In this document: positions 19,096 through 28,078 of the stretch, piece after piece
Layout: each line of letters starts with the position of its first letter
Numbering within the stretch: position 1 is the first letter of the stretch
Assembly (NCBI GenBank): GCA_900549975.1
Contig: URQK01000001.1
Coordinates: forward strand, 32,045 to 96,044
Direction: 5' to 3'
Source: an uncultured Mollicutes bacterium
GTDB lineage: Bacteria; Bacillota_I; Bacilli_A; RFN20; CAG-826
Length of the DNA stretch: 64,000 nt
Program-made: the position numbers and the translations under genes
Notes under the pieces: model-generated
Told to the model about the DNA's origin: nothing
Database searches by the model: none
Seen by the model: only the letters and a program-made list of their open reading frames with translations

Positions 19096-19536
19096 ATGAA
19101 ACTGCATGAACTCGAATACACAGAAGGATCACGTAAGAAAGCATTCCGCGCTGGTCGTGGAATTGGTTCTGGAAACGGAAAGACTGCTGGTAAAGGTACC
19201 AAAGGTCAAAATTCTAGAAGTGGCGGCGGAGTCCGTTTAGGATTTGAAGGTGGACAAAACCCATTATATCGTCGTTTACCAAAACGTGGATTTAACAATA
19301 TTTCACGTGTTGACTATGCAATAGTTAACGTAGAAATGTTAAATAAATTCGAAGAAGGCACTAAAGTCACCCCTGCATTATTAAAAGAAGTCGGTTTAGT
19401 CCGTAAAGAATATGATGGAATTAAAATTTTAGGAAATGGAAAACTTAATGTTAAGTTAGAAGTTTCTGCTCATAAGTTCTCTAAGGCTGCCGAAGAAGCT
19501 ATTAAGAATGCTGGCGGAACAACCGAGGTATTGTAA
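19096..19536 (+). CDS. rplO: 50S ribosomal protein L15
   Basis: 146 residues from ATG 19096 ([18 protein letters not shown]), with GGAGG 8 bases before. An in-frame GTG at 19087 sits on the RBS and is rejected. The Gly-rich N-terminal arm [19 protein letters not shown] is conserved. It follows rpsE after only 45 bases with no L30 gene between. Confidence 0.97.
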   Translation: MKLHELEYTEGSRKKAFRAGRGIGSGNGKTAGKGTKGQNSRSGGGVRLGFEGGQNPLYRRLPKRGFNNISRVDYAIVNVEMLNKFEEGTKVTPALLKEVGLVRKEYDGIKILGNGKLNVKLEVSAHKFSKAAEEAIKNAGGTTEVL

Positions 19537-19537
19537 T

Positions 19538-20905
19538 ATGAAAAAACTCGGACAAATCTTCAAAAATAAAGATATCGTTGATCGTATATTCTTTACGTTA
19601 ATGATACTCTTAGTCTTCCGCATCGGTGCATCAATCTCAGTTCCTGGTGTAAAAATCAGTGATACTGCTGGATTTGGTAACTTAGATGTATTAAGTATGA
19701 TGAACCTTTTAGGCGGTGGAGCTTTATCAAGTTTCTCCATATTTGCCTTAGGTGTGTCATCATATATTACCGCACAAATTATTGTGCAATTACTTTCAAT
19801 GGATGTATTACCGGCCTTGACCGAGTTAAATAAACAAGGTCAGTATGGTCGAAAGAAAATGGAAATGGCAACTCGTTATTTAACCTTACTTCTTGGTGCA
19901 GTACAAGCATATGGTATTATAAAAACCATGGAAGCTACTGAATACATTGAAGTTACAACGATTGCAAATTCTGATTTCTTAACTTATGCTTACATAGTTA
20001 CTGTATTAGTAGCTGGTGGTATGTTAGTTATGTGGTTAGGTGACCAAATTTCTGTAAAAGGTATCGGTAATGGTATTTCCGTAATTATCTTTGCTGGTAT
20101 CGTTGTCTCATTACCTAAACAAATTGCTGACGCGTTTGTACAATATATGTCAAACCCATTATTATCAAAACAACCTTCATTAATTGTGGCTGGTGGAGCA
20201 AGATTCTTATTATATATCCTTGCTTATTTAGCAATTATTACATTCGTAATTTATATTGAAAGTTCAAAAAGAAAAATCCCTGTTCAACATGCTGGTAAAT
20301 CTGGCGGAACTGGACAGAGATATAGCCAAGCAAGTTTCTTACCAATTAAGATTAACTCTGCTGGTGTTATTCCTGTTATCTTCGCTTCATCAATTATGAT
20401 GGCACCACAAGTAATTGTGAGCTTTATTGATGGCGCTGATACAAGTGCAGAATGGCTCAACGTATTCTCAAGTTCAAAAATGACCACTATGCCTTGGTTT
20501 GGTGGTAAAACATGGCAAATGCCATGGGGCTTGATTATCTATGTTGTTCTTATTATAGCTTTTACATTCTTCTATTCTTCATTACAAATTAATCCAGAAC
20601 AGATGGCGGAAAACTTCCAAAAGAATGGTTCTTACATTCCTGGTATTAAACCTGGTAATGAAACAGAAAGATATGTAAAAAAAGTATTAAATCGTGTAAC
20701 CTTCATTGGTGCATTTGCTCTTGCATTTATTGCTGCGTTACCAGTTGTGTTAGTATTGGTTGGATTACTTCCTCAATCATTAGCACTAGGTGGCACAGGA
20801 TTAATCATCGTAGTTGGTGTTGCTCTTGAAGTTAGTGCACAAATTGATGGCTTGGTTGCTGGTAAGAGCTTCGAAGAAGTTCAAAGCCGTGCCGGAAGGG
20901 AGTAA
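19538..20905 (+). CDS. secY: Protein translocase subunit SecY
   Basis: 455 residues from ATG 19538, one base after the rplO stop, with GAGGTA upstream; an earlier in-frame start within rplO is unlikely. Ten transmembrane helices form the Sec channel. The plug/TM2 region YITAQIIVQLLSMDVLPAL and the cytoplasmic loop 'KRKIPVQHAGKSGGTG' that contacts ribosome and SecA are conserved. The C-terminus is a normal short tail. It works with SecE (33912) encoded elsewhere in the window. Confidence 0.97.
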   Translation: MKKLGQIFKNKDIVDRIFFTLMILLVFRIGASISVPGVKISDTAGFGNLDVLSMMNLLGGGALSSFSIFALGVSSYITAQIIVQLLSMDVLPALTELNKQGQYGRKKMEMATRYLTLLLGAVQAYGIIKTMEATEYIEVTTIANSDFLTYAYIVTVLVAGGMLVMWLGDQISVKGIGNGISVIIFAGIVVSLPKQIADAFVQYMSNPLLSKQPSLIVAGGARFLLYILAYLAIITFVIYIESSKRKIPVQHAGKSGGTGQRYSQASFLPIKINSAGVIPVIFASSIMMAPQVIVSFIDGADTSAEWLNVFSSSKMTTMPWFGGKTWQMPWGLIIYVVLIIAFTFFYSSLQINPEQMAENFQKNGSYIPGIKPGNETERYVKKVLNRVTFIGAFALAFIAALPVVLVLVGLLPQSLALGGTGLIIVVGVALEVSAQIDGLVAGKSFEEVQSRAGRE

Positions 20906-20911
20906 AAAAAT

Positions 20912-21565
20912 ATGTTAAACATTATTTTAATGGGCCCACCTGGTGCTGGTAAAGGAACACAAGCTAAAAAAATTATTGCTTCTTATCATATCCCACATAT
21001 CTCAACTGGTGATATGTTTAGAGAAGCGATAGCTGCTCAAACTCCAACTGGAGTCTTAGCGGCAAGTTATATCAACAAAGGTTTGTTAGTACCAGATGAA
21101 GTAACAATCGCTTTAGTTAAGGAAAGACTTGCTAAAGATGATTGCGCTAATGGATTCTTACTTGACGGATTCCCAAGAACAATTCCTCAAGCAGAAGCAT
21201 TAGAAGAACTAACAAAAGAAATCAATCGTCCAATAACAGCAGTAATTAATATCACTGCTGATCGTGATGTCTTAACAAAAAGAATTACTGGTAGACGTGT
21301 TTGTAAATCTTGTGGAGCTCCATTCCATGTCGAAACATTAAAACCAAAAGTTGAAGGTGTTTGTGATTATTGTAATGGTGAATTAATCCAAAGAAAAGAT
21401 GACACATTAGAAAGTTTAGCAGTAAGACTTGATGCTTATGAACATCAAACCTTCCCATTGGTGGAATTCTACGAAAAGCGTGGACTTCTACATAATGTCG
21501 ATGGTTTACTTGGATTAGATGAAGTCTTCAAAACCATTTGTGATATTTTTGAAAGGATCAAATAA
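20912..21565 (+). CDS. adk: Adenylate kinase
   Basis: 217 residues, long-lid form. P-loop GPPGAGKGTQA near 8-17, HISTGDMFR and LLDGFPRT are present, and the lid carries a Cys4 zinc site (CKSC ... CDYC) as in Bacillus. Catalyses ATP + AMP to 2 ADP. Starts 6 bases after secY. Confidence 0.97.
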   Translation: MLNIILMGPPGAGKGTQAKKIIASYHIPHISTGDMFREAIAAQTPTGVLAASYINKGLLVPDEVTIALVKERLAKDDCANGFLLDGFPRTIPQAEALEELTKEINRPITAVINITADRDVLTKRITGRRVCKSCGAPFHVETLKPKVEGVCDYCNGELIQRKDDTLESLAVRLDAYEHQTFPLVEFYEKRGLLHNVDGLLGLDEVFKTICDIFERIK

Positions 21566-21571
21566 AAAAGT

Positions 21572-22336
21572 ATGATAACCTTAAAATCACCACGAGAAAT
21601 TGTGTTGATGCGTGAGGCTGGTAGGATTGTGGCTAGTGTATTTGATGCACTAAAGCCACACATCAAACCAGGTGTTACGACTAAAGAACTTAATCGTATC
21701 GCTGAAAAAACCATACGTGATCAAGGCGCAATTCCATCTTTCCTAGGATATGGCGGATTTCCTGCTTCCATATGTACTTCAGTAAATGAAGTATTAGTGC
21801 ATGGGATTCCAAACAATAAACCTTTAAAAGAAGGAGATATTATTTCTGTCGATGTTGGAGCAATTTATAAAGGCTATAACGGAGACGCAGCAAGAACATA
21901 TGCTGTTGGAAAAATATCTGATGAAGCTGCTCGTCTAGTAAGAGTAACAGAAGAAAGTTTTTTTGAAGCTATTAAAATTATTAAACCAGGTATTCATTTA
22001 TCAGATATATCACATACAATTCAAGAATATTGCGAAAAACATGGTTATTCATTACCAAGAGATTATACTGGACATGGTATTGGTACTGAAATGCACGAAG
22101 ATCCAGCAATTCCTAATTATGGATTGCCTGGACATGGCCCAATTTTAAAAGAAGGCATGTGCCTTGCAATTGAGCCAATGGTGGCAATAGGAAAATACGA
22201 TACTCGTGTTATGAGTGATGAATGGACTGTTAAAATGGTAGATGGCAAATTAGCTAGCCACTATGAAAATACTATTGTAGTAACTAAGGATGGAGCAGAA
22301 ATCCTTACGCTAGAAAGTAACAAAAAGGAGTGTTAA
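21572..22336 (+). CDS. map: Methionine aminopeptidase type I
   Basis: 254 residues. The five metal ligands are recognisable: two Asp in [18 protein letters not shown], His in [12 protein letters not shown], Glu in [10 protein letters not shown] and the final Glu in HYENTIVV. It removes the initiator Met from nascent chains. It lies between adk and infA as in Bacillus, with a short AAAAAGT-type leader and a weak RBS. Confidence 0.96.
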   Translation: MITLKSPREIVLMREAGRIVASVFDALKPHIKPGVTTKELNRIAEKTIRDQGAIPSFLGYGGFPASICTSVNEVLVHGIPNNKPLKEGDIISVDVGAIYKGYNGDAARTYAVGKISDEAARLVRVTEESFFEAIKIIKPGIHLSDISHTIQEYCEKHGYSLPRDYTGHGIGTEMHEDPAIPNYGLPGHGPILKEGMCLAIEPMVAIGKYDTRVMSDEWTVKMVDGKLASHYENTIVVTKDGAEILTLESNKKEC

Positions 22337-22343
22337 ACTAACT

Positions 22344-22562
22344 ATGTCAAAAGAAGACGTTATTGAAGTAGAAGCGGTAGTCGTTGAAACTTTACCAAAT
22401 GCAATGTTTAATGTAAAGTTAGAAAACGGAGTCGTAATCTTAGCCCACGTTTCTGGTAAAATCCGTATGAATTACATTCGCATCTTACCAGGTGATAGAG
22501 TTACGGTTGAAATATCGCCATATGATTTAACACGTGGTAGAATAACATTCAGATACAAATAA
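22344..22562 (+). CDS. infA: Translation initiation factor IF-1
   Basis: 72 residues, single OB fold: [41 protein letters not shown] and [25 protein letters not shown] lies over the end of map. Blocks the A site during initiation. Confidence 0.97.
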   Translation: MSKEDVIEVEAVVVETLPNAMFNVKLENGVVILAHVSGKIRMNYIRILPGDRVTVEISPYDLTRGRITFRYK

Positions 22563-22583
22563 GAAAAATTTAAAAGAAAGTAA

Positions 22584-22718
<135 letters not shown>

Positions 22719-22732
22719 GGAGGACATGCTAT

Positions 22733-23107
22733 ATGGCACGTATTGTTGGAGTCGATATTCCAAATGAAAAAAGAGTTGTTATTGCTTTAACTTATATTTA
22801 TGGTATTGGTTTAACAACATCTAAAAAGATTTTAAAAGAAACAAACATTAATGAAGATATTCGTGTTAAGAATTTAACAGAAGATCAATTAACTGCAATT
22901 AGAACAGAAGTTGCAAAACACAAAGTTGAAGGTGACTTACGTCGTGAAGTTGCTTTAAACATTAAACGTTTAACCGAAATTGGTTGCTATCGTGGCTTAC
23001 GTCATCGTAAAGGCTTACCAGTTCGTGGACAACGTACAAAGACTAATGCTCGTACTCGTAAAGGACCTAAAAAGACTATTGCGAATAAGAAGCAAGCAGT
23101 TCAATAG
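22733..23107 (+). CDS. rpsM: 30S ribosomal protein S13
   Basis: 124 residues. [21 protein letters not shown] start, helix-turn-helix-like core and C-terminal '[20 protein letters not shown]' that contacts P-site tRNA. RBS AAGGAGG. Confidence 0.98.
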   Translation: MARIVGVDIPNEKRVVIALTYIYGIGLTTSKKILKETNINEDIRVKNLTEDQLTAIRTEVAKHKVEGDLRREVALNIKRLTEIGCYRGLRHRKGLPVRGQRTKTNARTRKGPKKTIANKKQAVQ

Positions 23108-23126
23108 AAAGTGAGGATAATTGAAA

Positions 23127-23516
23127 ATGGCTAAAACCACAGTTTCTAAGAAGAAAAAAATTAAAAGAAGCTATACTAAAGGTATCGCTCACATTCACTC
23201 AACATTTAATAATACCATTGTCACTATCACTGATGAAGCAGGTAATGCAATTGCTTGGTCAAGTGCTGGTGCATTAGGATTTAAAGGTGCTAAGAAATCT
23301 ACACCATTTGCAGCTCAATTAGCAGCTGAAGCTTGTGCTAAAGTTGCTGTTGATCAAGGTATTAAAACAGTTGATGTTAACGTAAAAGGCCCAGGATCTG
23401 GTCGTGATTCTGCAGTTCGTAGTTTACAAGCAGCTGGATTACAAATCCAAATGATTACAGATACTACACCTATTCCACACAATGGTTGCCGCCCACCAAA
23501 GCGTCCACGTGGATAA
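23127..23516 (+). CDS. rpsK: 30S ribosomal protein S11
   Basis: 129 residues from ATG 23127, with GTGAGGA 9 bases upstream; an in-frame TTG at 23121 would add only two residues. [18 protein letters not shown] and the C-terminal '[18 protein letters not shown]' are conserved, including the Asn-Gly isomerisation site. Confidence 0.97.
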   Translation: MAKTTVSKKKKIKRSYTKGIAHIHSTFNNTIVTITDEAGNAIAWSSAGALGFKGAKKSTPFAAQLAAEACAKVAVDQGIKTVDVNVKGPGSGRDSAVRSLQAAGLQIQMITDTTPIPHNGCRPPKRPRG

Positions 23517-23562
23517 TAAATATTATTTAGTCTACTAACGATTGCAAAGGGAGGAAAAAAAT

Positions 23563-24534
23563 ATGAGCAAAATCGTAAGTCCATTCGCAAAAATTAAATT
23601 TGATATTGCTGAATTCGATGGTAACACTAACTATGGTAAATTTGTAGTTGGACCATTAGAAAGAGGTTACGCTTTAACAATTGGAAATTCATTAAGAAGA
23701 GTTATGCTTTCTTCATTACCAGGTGCTTCTGTATTTGCTATTGAAGTTGAAGGTGCTCGTCACGAATTCTCTGCACTTGAAGGTGTTGAAGAAGACGTTA
23801 CAATGATTATCCTTTCTTTAAAAGATTTAGTTTTAAAAATTGACGATGAAGAATCAGTCACTAAGAGAATTGAATTAGAAGTAGAAGGACCTAAAGTCGT
23901 TACTGCCGCTGATTTAGTTGTTCCAGGTGATGTCGAAGTTATTAACCCTGATTTAGTCCTTGCTCACGTTGCAGAAGGTGGAAAATTAAAAATGACACTT
24001 TATGCTCGTAACGGACGCGGTTATGTAACTTCAGAAGGCAATAAATTACTTCGTACAGGTATGAATATTGGCACAATCGCAACAGATTCTAACTATTCAC
24101 CAATTACAAAAGTAAATTATGAAGTACAACCAACTCGTGTTGGACATAATGCAAATTATGAAAACTTAGTATTAGAAGTTTGGACAAATGGTTCTATGCT
24201 TCCACAAGATGCTGTAGCGCTTGCTGCAAAAATCTTAGTCGCTCATTTCGAAGAATTCTTAAAATTAAACGAAATTACTCGCGATATTAATATTGTTGCT
24301 GAACCAGTTGAACAAACATCTAACAAATACGAAGATATGACAATTGAAGAATTAGATTTATCAGTTCGTTCATATAACTGCTTAAAGAGAGCAGGTATTG
24401 CAACTGTCTTAGAATTAACTCAAAAGACAGAAGAAGATATGATGAAAGTACGTAACCTTGGTAAGAAATCACTTAAAGAAGTTAAAGAAAAACTTCTTGG
24501 TATTGGTTTAGGCTTCAAGGATTACATTGATTAG
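23563..24534 (+). CDS. rpoA: RNA polymerase alpha subunit
   Basis: 323 residues from ATG 23563, with AAGGGAGG upstream; an in-frame TTG at 23542 is rejected. N-terminal dimerisation domain (RGYALTIGNSLRRVMLSSLP), flexible linker near residue 240, and C-terminal domain binding UP elements (YNCLKRAGIATVLELTQKTE, RNLGKKSLKEV). Alpha nucleates assembly of beta and beta', encoded at 40107-47554. Confidence 0.98.
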   Translation: MSKIVSPFAKIKFDIAEFDGNTNYGKFVVGPLERGYALTIGNSLRRVMLSSLPGASVFAIEVEGARHEFSALEGVEEDVTMIILSLKDLVLKIDDEESVTKRIELEVEGPKVVTAADLVVPGDVEVINPDLVLAHVAEGGKLKMTLYARNGRGYVTSEGNKLLRTGMNIGTIATDSNYSPITKVNYEVQPTRVGHNANYENLVLEVWTNGSMLPQDAVALAAKILVAHFEEFLKLNEITRDINIVAEPVEQTSNKYEDMTIEELDLSVRSYNCLKRAGIATVLELTQKTEEDMMKVRNLGKKSLKEVKEKLLGIGLGFKDYID

Positions 24535-24546
24535 GAGGAAGTTTAA

Positions 24547-24954
24547 ATGGCTACACAAGGACGTAAGAATGTACATGGTAAAGGTGGCGTTCGCTTTAAA
24601 GCTGCCTATACTTCAAGCAAATATAAAGCAATGTTAAGAAACGTTGTATCAGAATTAATCGTTCATGAACGTGTTACTGTTACTGCTGGCTGTGCTAAAG
24701 ATGTCAAAAATTTAGCAGAAAAATTAGTTAGCAAGGCTAAAGTTGGCGATTTACACAATCGTCGTTTAGCTGCTGCAGTTGTCCGCTCCGAGGTTTATTG
24801 TGATGCAGAAAAGAAAGTAACTGCTTTAGACAAGTTATTTAATGAAATTGGTCCACGTTACAAAGATCGTAATGGTGGATACACAAGAGTATTGAAGCTT
24901 GTCCCACGCCGTGGTGACAATGCAGAAATGGCTATTGTTGAATTTGTAAAATAG
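24547..24954 (+). CDS. rplQ: 50S ribosomal protein L17
   Basis: 135 residues, a little longer than the ~120 of Bacillus: the N-terminus (MATQGRKNVHGKGGVRFKAA) is a longer Gly/Lys/His stretch than the usual GYRKLGR start. The core 'SSKYKAMLRNVVSELIVHER' and the end 'YTRVLKLVPRRGDNAEMAIV' are standard. Last gene of the cluster. The ecfA-ecfA-ecfT-truA-rplM-rpsI block that usually follows is absent. Confidence 0.96.
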   Translation: MATQGRKNVHGKGGVRFKAAYTSSKYKAMLRNVVSELIVHERVTVTAGCAKDVKNLAEKLVSKAKVGDLHNRRLAAAVVRSEVYCDAEKKVTALDKLFNEIGPRYKDRNGGYTRVLKLVPRRGDNAEMAIVEFVK

Positions 24955-24971
24955 TTTTTTATAATTTATTT

Positions 24972-25001
24972 AGACTAACCATTTGGTTAGTCTTTTCTTT
25001 T
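24972..25001 (+). terminator. Terminator of the S10-spc-alpha operon
   Basis: Perfect stem AGACTAACC (24972-24980)/GGTTAGTCT (24985-24993), tetraloop ATTT, then TTTCTTTTG. The only strong terminator in about 14.5 kb from rpsJ. Confidence 0.9.
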
Positions 25002-25034
25002 GCTTTACATCATATAATTATTTAGGAATATAAT

Positions 25035-25487
25035 ATGAAAAAAATAAACATTGATTTGGTCTTTAATTTGCTTTTTCCATTATTAGTAAATTTTGTTATT
25101 TCTATGCTTTTAGGAGATTTTTCATCTTATTATAGTAATTTGAATAGTTTAATTTATATACCATCGATTTTATTTCCGATTGTTTGGTCAATATTATATT
25201 TAATTATCGGATATGTTAGTTATAAATTAGATGAACTAATGGATGTTAAGGGAAGTAAAATATTTTATATTCAATTATTATTTAATGTCTTATGGACTCC
25301 TTTATTTTTTGGTTTACATCTACCAATAGTAAGTGCAATAGATATTTTAATATTATTAGGATTATGCATTTATATGTTAATTTATTTGTTTAAAAACAAT
25401 AATAACTTAGCATATTTATGGATTCTATATGTTATTTGGTTGACTTTTGCAACTTTTTTAAACGTAAGTATTGCTATACTAAATTAA
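25035..25487 (+). CDS. tspO: TspO/MBR (translocator protein) family membrane protein
   Basis: 150 residues with five transmembrane helices. Family residues are visible: P-x-W in 'ILFPIVWSILYLIIGYVSY', QLLFNVLWTPLFFG and the final WILYVIWLTFATFLN. TspO proteins bind porphyrins or cholesterol-like ligands and have been tied to tetrapyrrole handling and stress; the role in an anaerobe is not known. Single gene between two terminators; TATAAT at 25013-25018 without a clear -35, weak RBS (TTTAGGAA). Confidence 0.85.
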   Translation: MKKINIDLVFNLLFPLLVNFVISMLLGDFSSYYSNLNSLIYIPSILFPIVWSILYLIIGYVSYKLDELMDVKGSKIFYIQLLFNVLWTPLFFGLHLPIVSAIDILILLGLCIYMLIYLFKNNNNLAYLWILYVIWLTFATFLNVSIAILN

Positions 25488-25508
25488 ATATAATAATGCT
25501 CAAAAATT

Positions 25509-25545
25509 AGTGCTTTTCTTTGTTTTAGAACTAGCACTTTTTTTG
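25509..25545 (+). terminator. Terminator after tspO
   Basis: AGTGCT (25509-25514)/AGCACT (25533-25538) followed by TTTTTTT; the 18-base loop is long. Confidence 0.65.
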
Positions 25546-25569
25546 TTGCTTAAAGCACTTACAATACCT

Positions 25570-25626
25570 AAAATATGCAAAAATTAAAAAAATATCAAAA
25601 TATGCAATAATATTTACAAAATGCAA
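25570..25626 (+). repeat. Three direct repeats before the hydrogenase operon (possible operator)
   Basis: AAAATATGCAA occurs at 25570-25580 and 25597-25607, and AAAATGCAA at 25618-25626, on the same strand. All lie just upstream of the -10 element. Arrangement and place suggest a transcription-factor site; it does not match the Rex palindrome. In such AT-rich DNA chance recurrence cannot be excluded. Confidence 0.4.
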
Positions 25627-25643
25627 TATTTTTATGTTATACT
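25613..25643 (+). promoter_or_regulatory. Promoter of the hydrogenase operon
   Basis: Extended -10 TGTTATACT (25635-25643) with a poor -35 (TTTACA, 25613-25618, spacer 19). It gives a leader of about 60 bases with RBS AGGAGG. Confidence 0.55.
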
Positions 25644-25713
25644 AAAAAGGTATTTTATAGTATTTATATAGGTTTTATATAAATGTCTTATTACTAGGAG
25701 GATTTTTTAAAAT

Positions 25714-26202
25714 ATGGCAAAATTGAGTTCAGCCGCTTGCAAAAGGGTTGAAGAAATCATCGCTGAGTATAAGAATGAAAATACACCATTAATGATGATC
25801 TTGAGTCAGGTTCAAAAAGAATATGGCTATATTCCTTTTGAAGTTCAAGAAATCATATCTGAAAAATTAGGTATACCTGTTTCAGAAATATATGGTGTAG
25901 TTACTTTTTACTCATTTTTTTCTTTGAAACCTAAAGGCAAATTTGTTATTGGGGTTTGTTTAGGAACTGCATGTTACGTTAAAGGTGCACAACAAATATG
26001 TGACAAGTTTTCCGAACTTTTAGGTATTAAACCTGGAGAAACAACTGAAGATGGATTGTTTACTATTGATGCCTTACGTTGCATTGGAGCATGTGGTATT
26101 GCCCCAGCAGTAAGTATTAATGGGAAAGTATATCCTAAGATGTCAGTTAATCAAGTACAACAAGTAATCAATGAATATCGTAAGTTAGGAGGAGAAGCAT
26201 AA
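25714..26202 (+). CDS. hndA: NADH-dependent [FeFe] hydrogenase, NuoE-like subunit (HydC/HndA)
   Basis: 162 residues of a NuoE/24-kDa type subunit: N-terminal helical part, then a thioredoxin-like [2Fe-2S] domain with Cys in GVCLGTACYVKGA (near residue 86) and RCIGACGIAPAV (near residue 127). It passes electrons between NADH/flavin subunit and hydrogenase. Its stop overlaps the next start by one base (TAATG). First gene of a three-gene operon; RBS AGGAGG. Confidence 0.93.
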   Translation: MAKLSSAACKRVEEIIAEYKNENTPLMMILSQVQKEYGYIPFEVQEIISEKLGIPVSEIYGVVTFYSFFSLKPKGKFVIGVCLGTACYVKGAQQICDKFSELLGIKPGETTEDGLFTIDALRCIGACGIAPAVSINGKVYPKMSVNQVQQVINEYRKLGGEA

Positions 26203-28067
26203 TGATTAAAACAGAGCAAGAATTAAAAGATAAAATTGCTAAATGCACTCACTGCTTAGATATTAAATTTAGTGGAGAAAACGGAAAACGCGCTATTGTA
26301 GTTTGTGGTGGTACGGGCTGTTTATCTTCGCACTCTGATGAAATTAAAAATCGATTAGAAGAATTAATTAAAGAACATAATTTAGAAGATAAAGTAACGG
26401 TTAACCAAGTTGGTTGTTTTGGTTTCTGCTCTCAAGGACCATTTGTTAAAATTTTCCCAGAAGATACTTTATATCATATGGTTAAAGTAGAAGACTGTGA
26501 AGAAATTATTGAAAAAGATATCATGGGTAAAGAAGTAATCGATCATTTATTAATTACTGATCCACATACCCATCAAAAAGTCGTTAAACAAGATGACTTG
26601 AATTTCTATAAAAAACAAGTACGAATTGCTTTACATGGTTGTGGCGTTATTAATCCAGAAGATATTAATGAAGGGTTAGGCTATGGTGCTTTCCAAGGCT
26701 TAGCTCGTGCTTTAAAAATGGATAGACAAGAAGTAATTAATGAAATACTTGCTTCTGGATTACGCGGCCGTGGTGGTGGCGGATTCCCAACAGGAAGAAA
26801 ATGGCAATTTGCTTATAACCAAGATAGCGAAGAAAAGTATGTTGTATGTAATGGTGATGAAGGCGATCCAGGTGCCTTTATGGATCGTTCAATCTTAGAA
26901 GGTAATCCATTAGCGGTTATTGAAGGTATGATGATTGCAGGTTACGCAATTGGAGCAAAGAATGGTTATTTCTATGTTCGTGCTGAATATCCAATTGCTG
27001 TACATCGTTTAACTGTTGCTATTAAAGAAGCTGAAGAATTAGGATTAATTGGTGACAATATTTTAGACTCAGGTTTCTCATTTAGAGTTCATTTAAGATT
27101 AGGCGCTGGTGCTTTCGTTTGTGGTGAAGAAACAGCCTTATTAAACTCAATTCAAGGACAACGTGGAATGCCACGTCCTCGTCCTCCATTCCCTGCTGTA
27201 AAGGGATTATGGGATAAACCAACCATTGTGAATAACGTTGAAACTTTAGCTTGTGTTCCTTATATTATTCGTGAAGGTGTTAAAGAATTCACTAAGTATG
27301 GAACAGAAAAATCTAAAGGTACAAAAGTATTTGCTTTGGGTGGAAAAATAAATAATGTTGGATTAGTAGAAATTCCAATGGGAACTACACTTCGTGAATT
27401 AATTTATGATATTGGTGGCGGTATCCCAAATGATAAAAAATTCAAAGCCATTCAAACTGGTGGTCCATCAGGAGGATGTTTGACAAGTGAATATTTAGAT
27501 ACTCCAATCGACTTTGATAACTTAGTTGCTCTTGGCTCAATGATGGGCTCAGGCGGTGCAATTGTTATGGATGAAGACAACTGTATGGTCGACGTTGCTA
27601 AATTCTATATGGAATTTATTTGTGATGAATCATGTGGTAAGTGCTCACCATGTCGTATTGGTACAAAGAGAATGTTAGAATTATTAACTAAGATTACCAA
27701 TGGACAAGGAACACTAGAAGATATTGATCGTTTAGAAGAATTAGGAAGAGCTACACAAGCAGGTTCATTATGTGCTTTAGGCCAAACTGCTGCGAATCCA
27801 ATTATTTCAACAATGAGTCACTTCAAAGATGAATATATTGCTCACGTAGTGGATAAAAAATGTCCAGCAAAAGTATGTAAAAAACTTATGGAATATTATA
27901 TTAAACCAGAAGTTTGTAAGAAATGTAGTAAATGTGCACGTGGATGTCCAGTTAACGCTATTCATGGTGAAATTGGTAAAACTCCATATGTCATTGATTC
28001 CGCTAAATGTATTAAATGTGGTATGTGTATAAGTGCATGTCCATTTAAAGCAATTATTAAGAGATAG
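26202..28067 (+). CDS. hndC: NADH-dependent [FeFe] hydrogenase, NuoF-like flavoprotein subunit (HydB/HndC)
   Basis: 621 residues. Domain order: thioredoxin-like [2Fe-2S] domain (VVCGGTGC near 34, GCFGFCSQGP near 73; equal to a fused HndB); NADH/FMN-binding NuoF core (LRGRGGGGFPTGRKW near 188, NGDEGDPGAFMDR near 222); SLBB domain; [4Fe-4S] site (CGKCSPCRIGTKRM near 476 and LCALGQ); and C-terminal 2[4Fe-4S] ferredoxin (CKKCSKCARGCP, CIKCGMCISACP). This is the layout of the bifurcating-type trimeric hydrogenases. RBS GGAGGAG in the end of hndA. Confidence 0.95.
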   Translation: MIKTEQELKDKIAKCTHCLDIKFSGENGKRAIVVCGGTGCLSSHSDEIKNRLEELIKEHNLEDKVTVNQVGCFGFCSQGPFVKIFPEDTLYHMVKVEDCEEIIEKDIMGKEVIDHLLITDPHTHQKVVKQDDLNFYKKQVRIALHGCGVINPEDINEGLGYGAFQGLARALKMDRQEVINEILASGLRGRGGGGFPTGRKWQFAYNQDSEEKYVVCNGDEGDPGAFMDRSILEGNPLAVIEGMMIAGYAIGAKNGYFYVRAEYPIAVHRLTVAIKEAEELGLIGDNILDSGFSFRVHLRLGAGAFVCGEETALLNSIQGQRGMPRPRPPFPAVKGLWDKPTIVNNVETLACVPYIIREGVKEFTKYGTEKSKGTKVFALGGKINNVGLVEIPMGTTLRELIYDIGGGIPNDKKFKAIQTGGPSGGCLTSEYLDTPIDFDNLVALGSMMGSGGAIVMDEDNCMVDVAKFYMEFICDESCGKCSPCRIGTKRMLELLTKITNGQGTLEDIDRLEELGRATQAGSLCALGQTAANPIISTMSHFKDEYIAHVVDKKCPAKVCKKLMEYYIKPEVCKKCSKCARGCPVNAIHGEIGKTPYVIDSAKCIKCGMCISACPFKAIIKR

Positions 28068-28078
28068 GGGTGAGAAAC

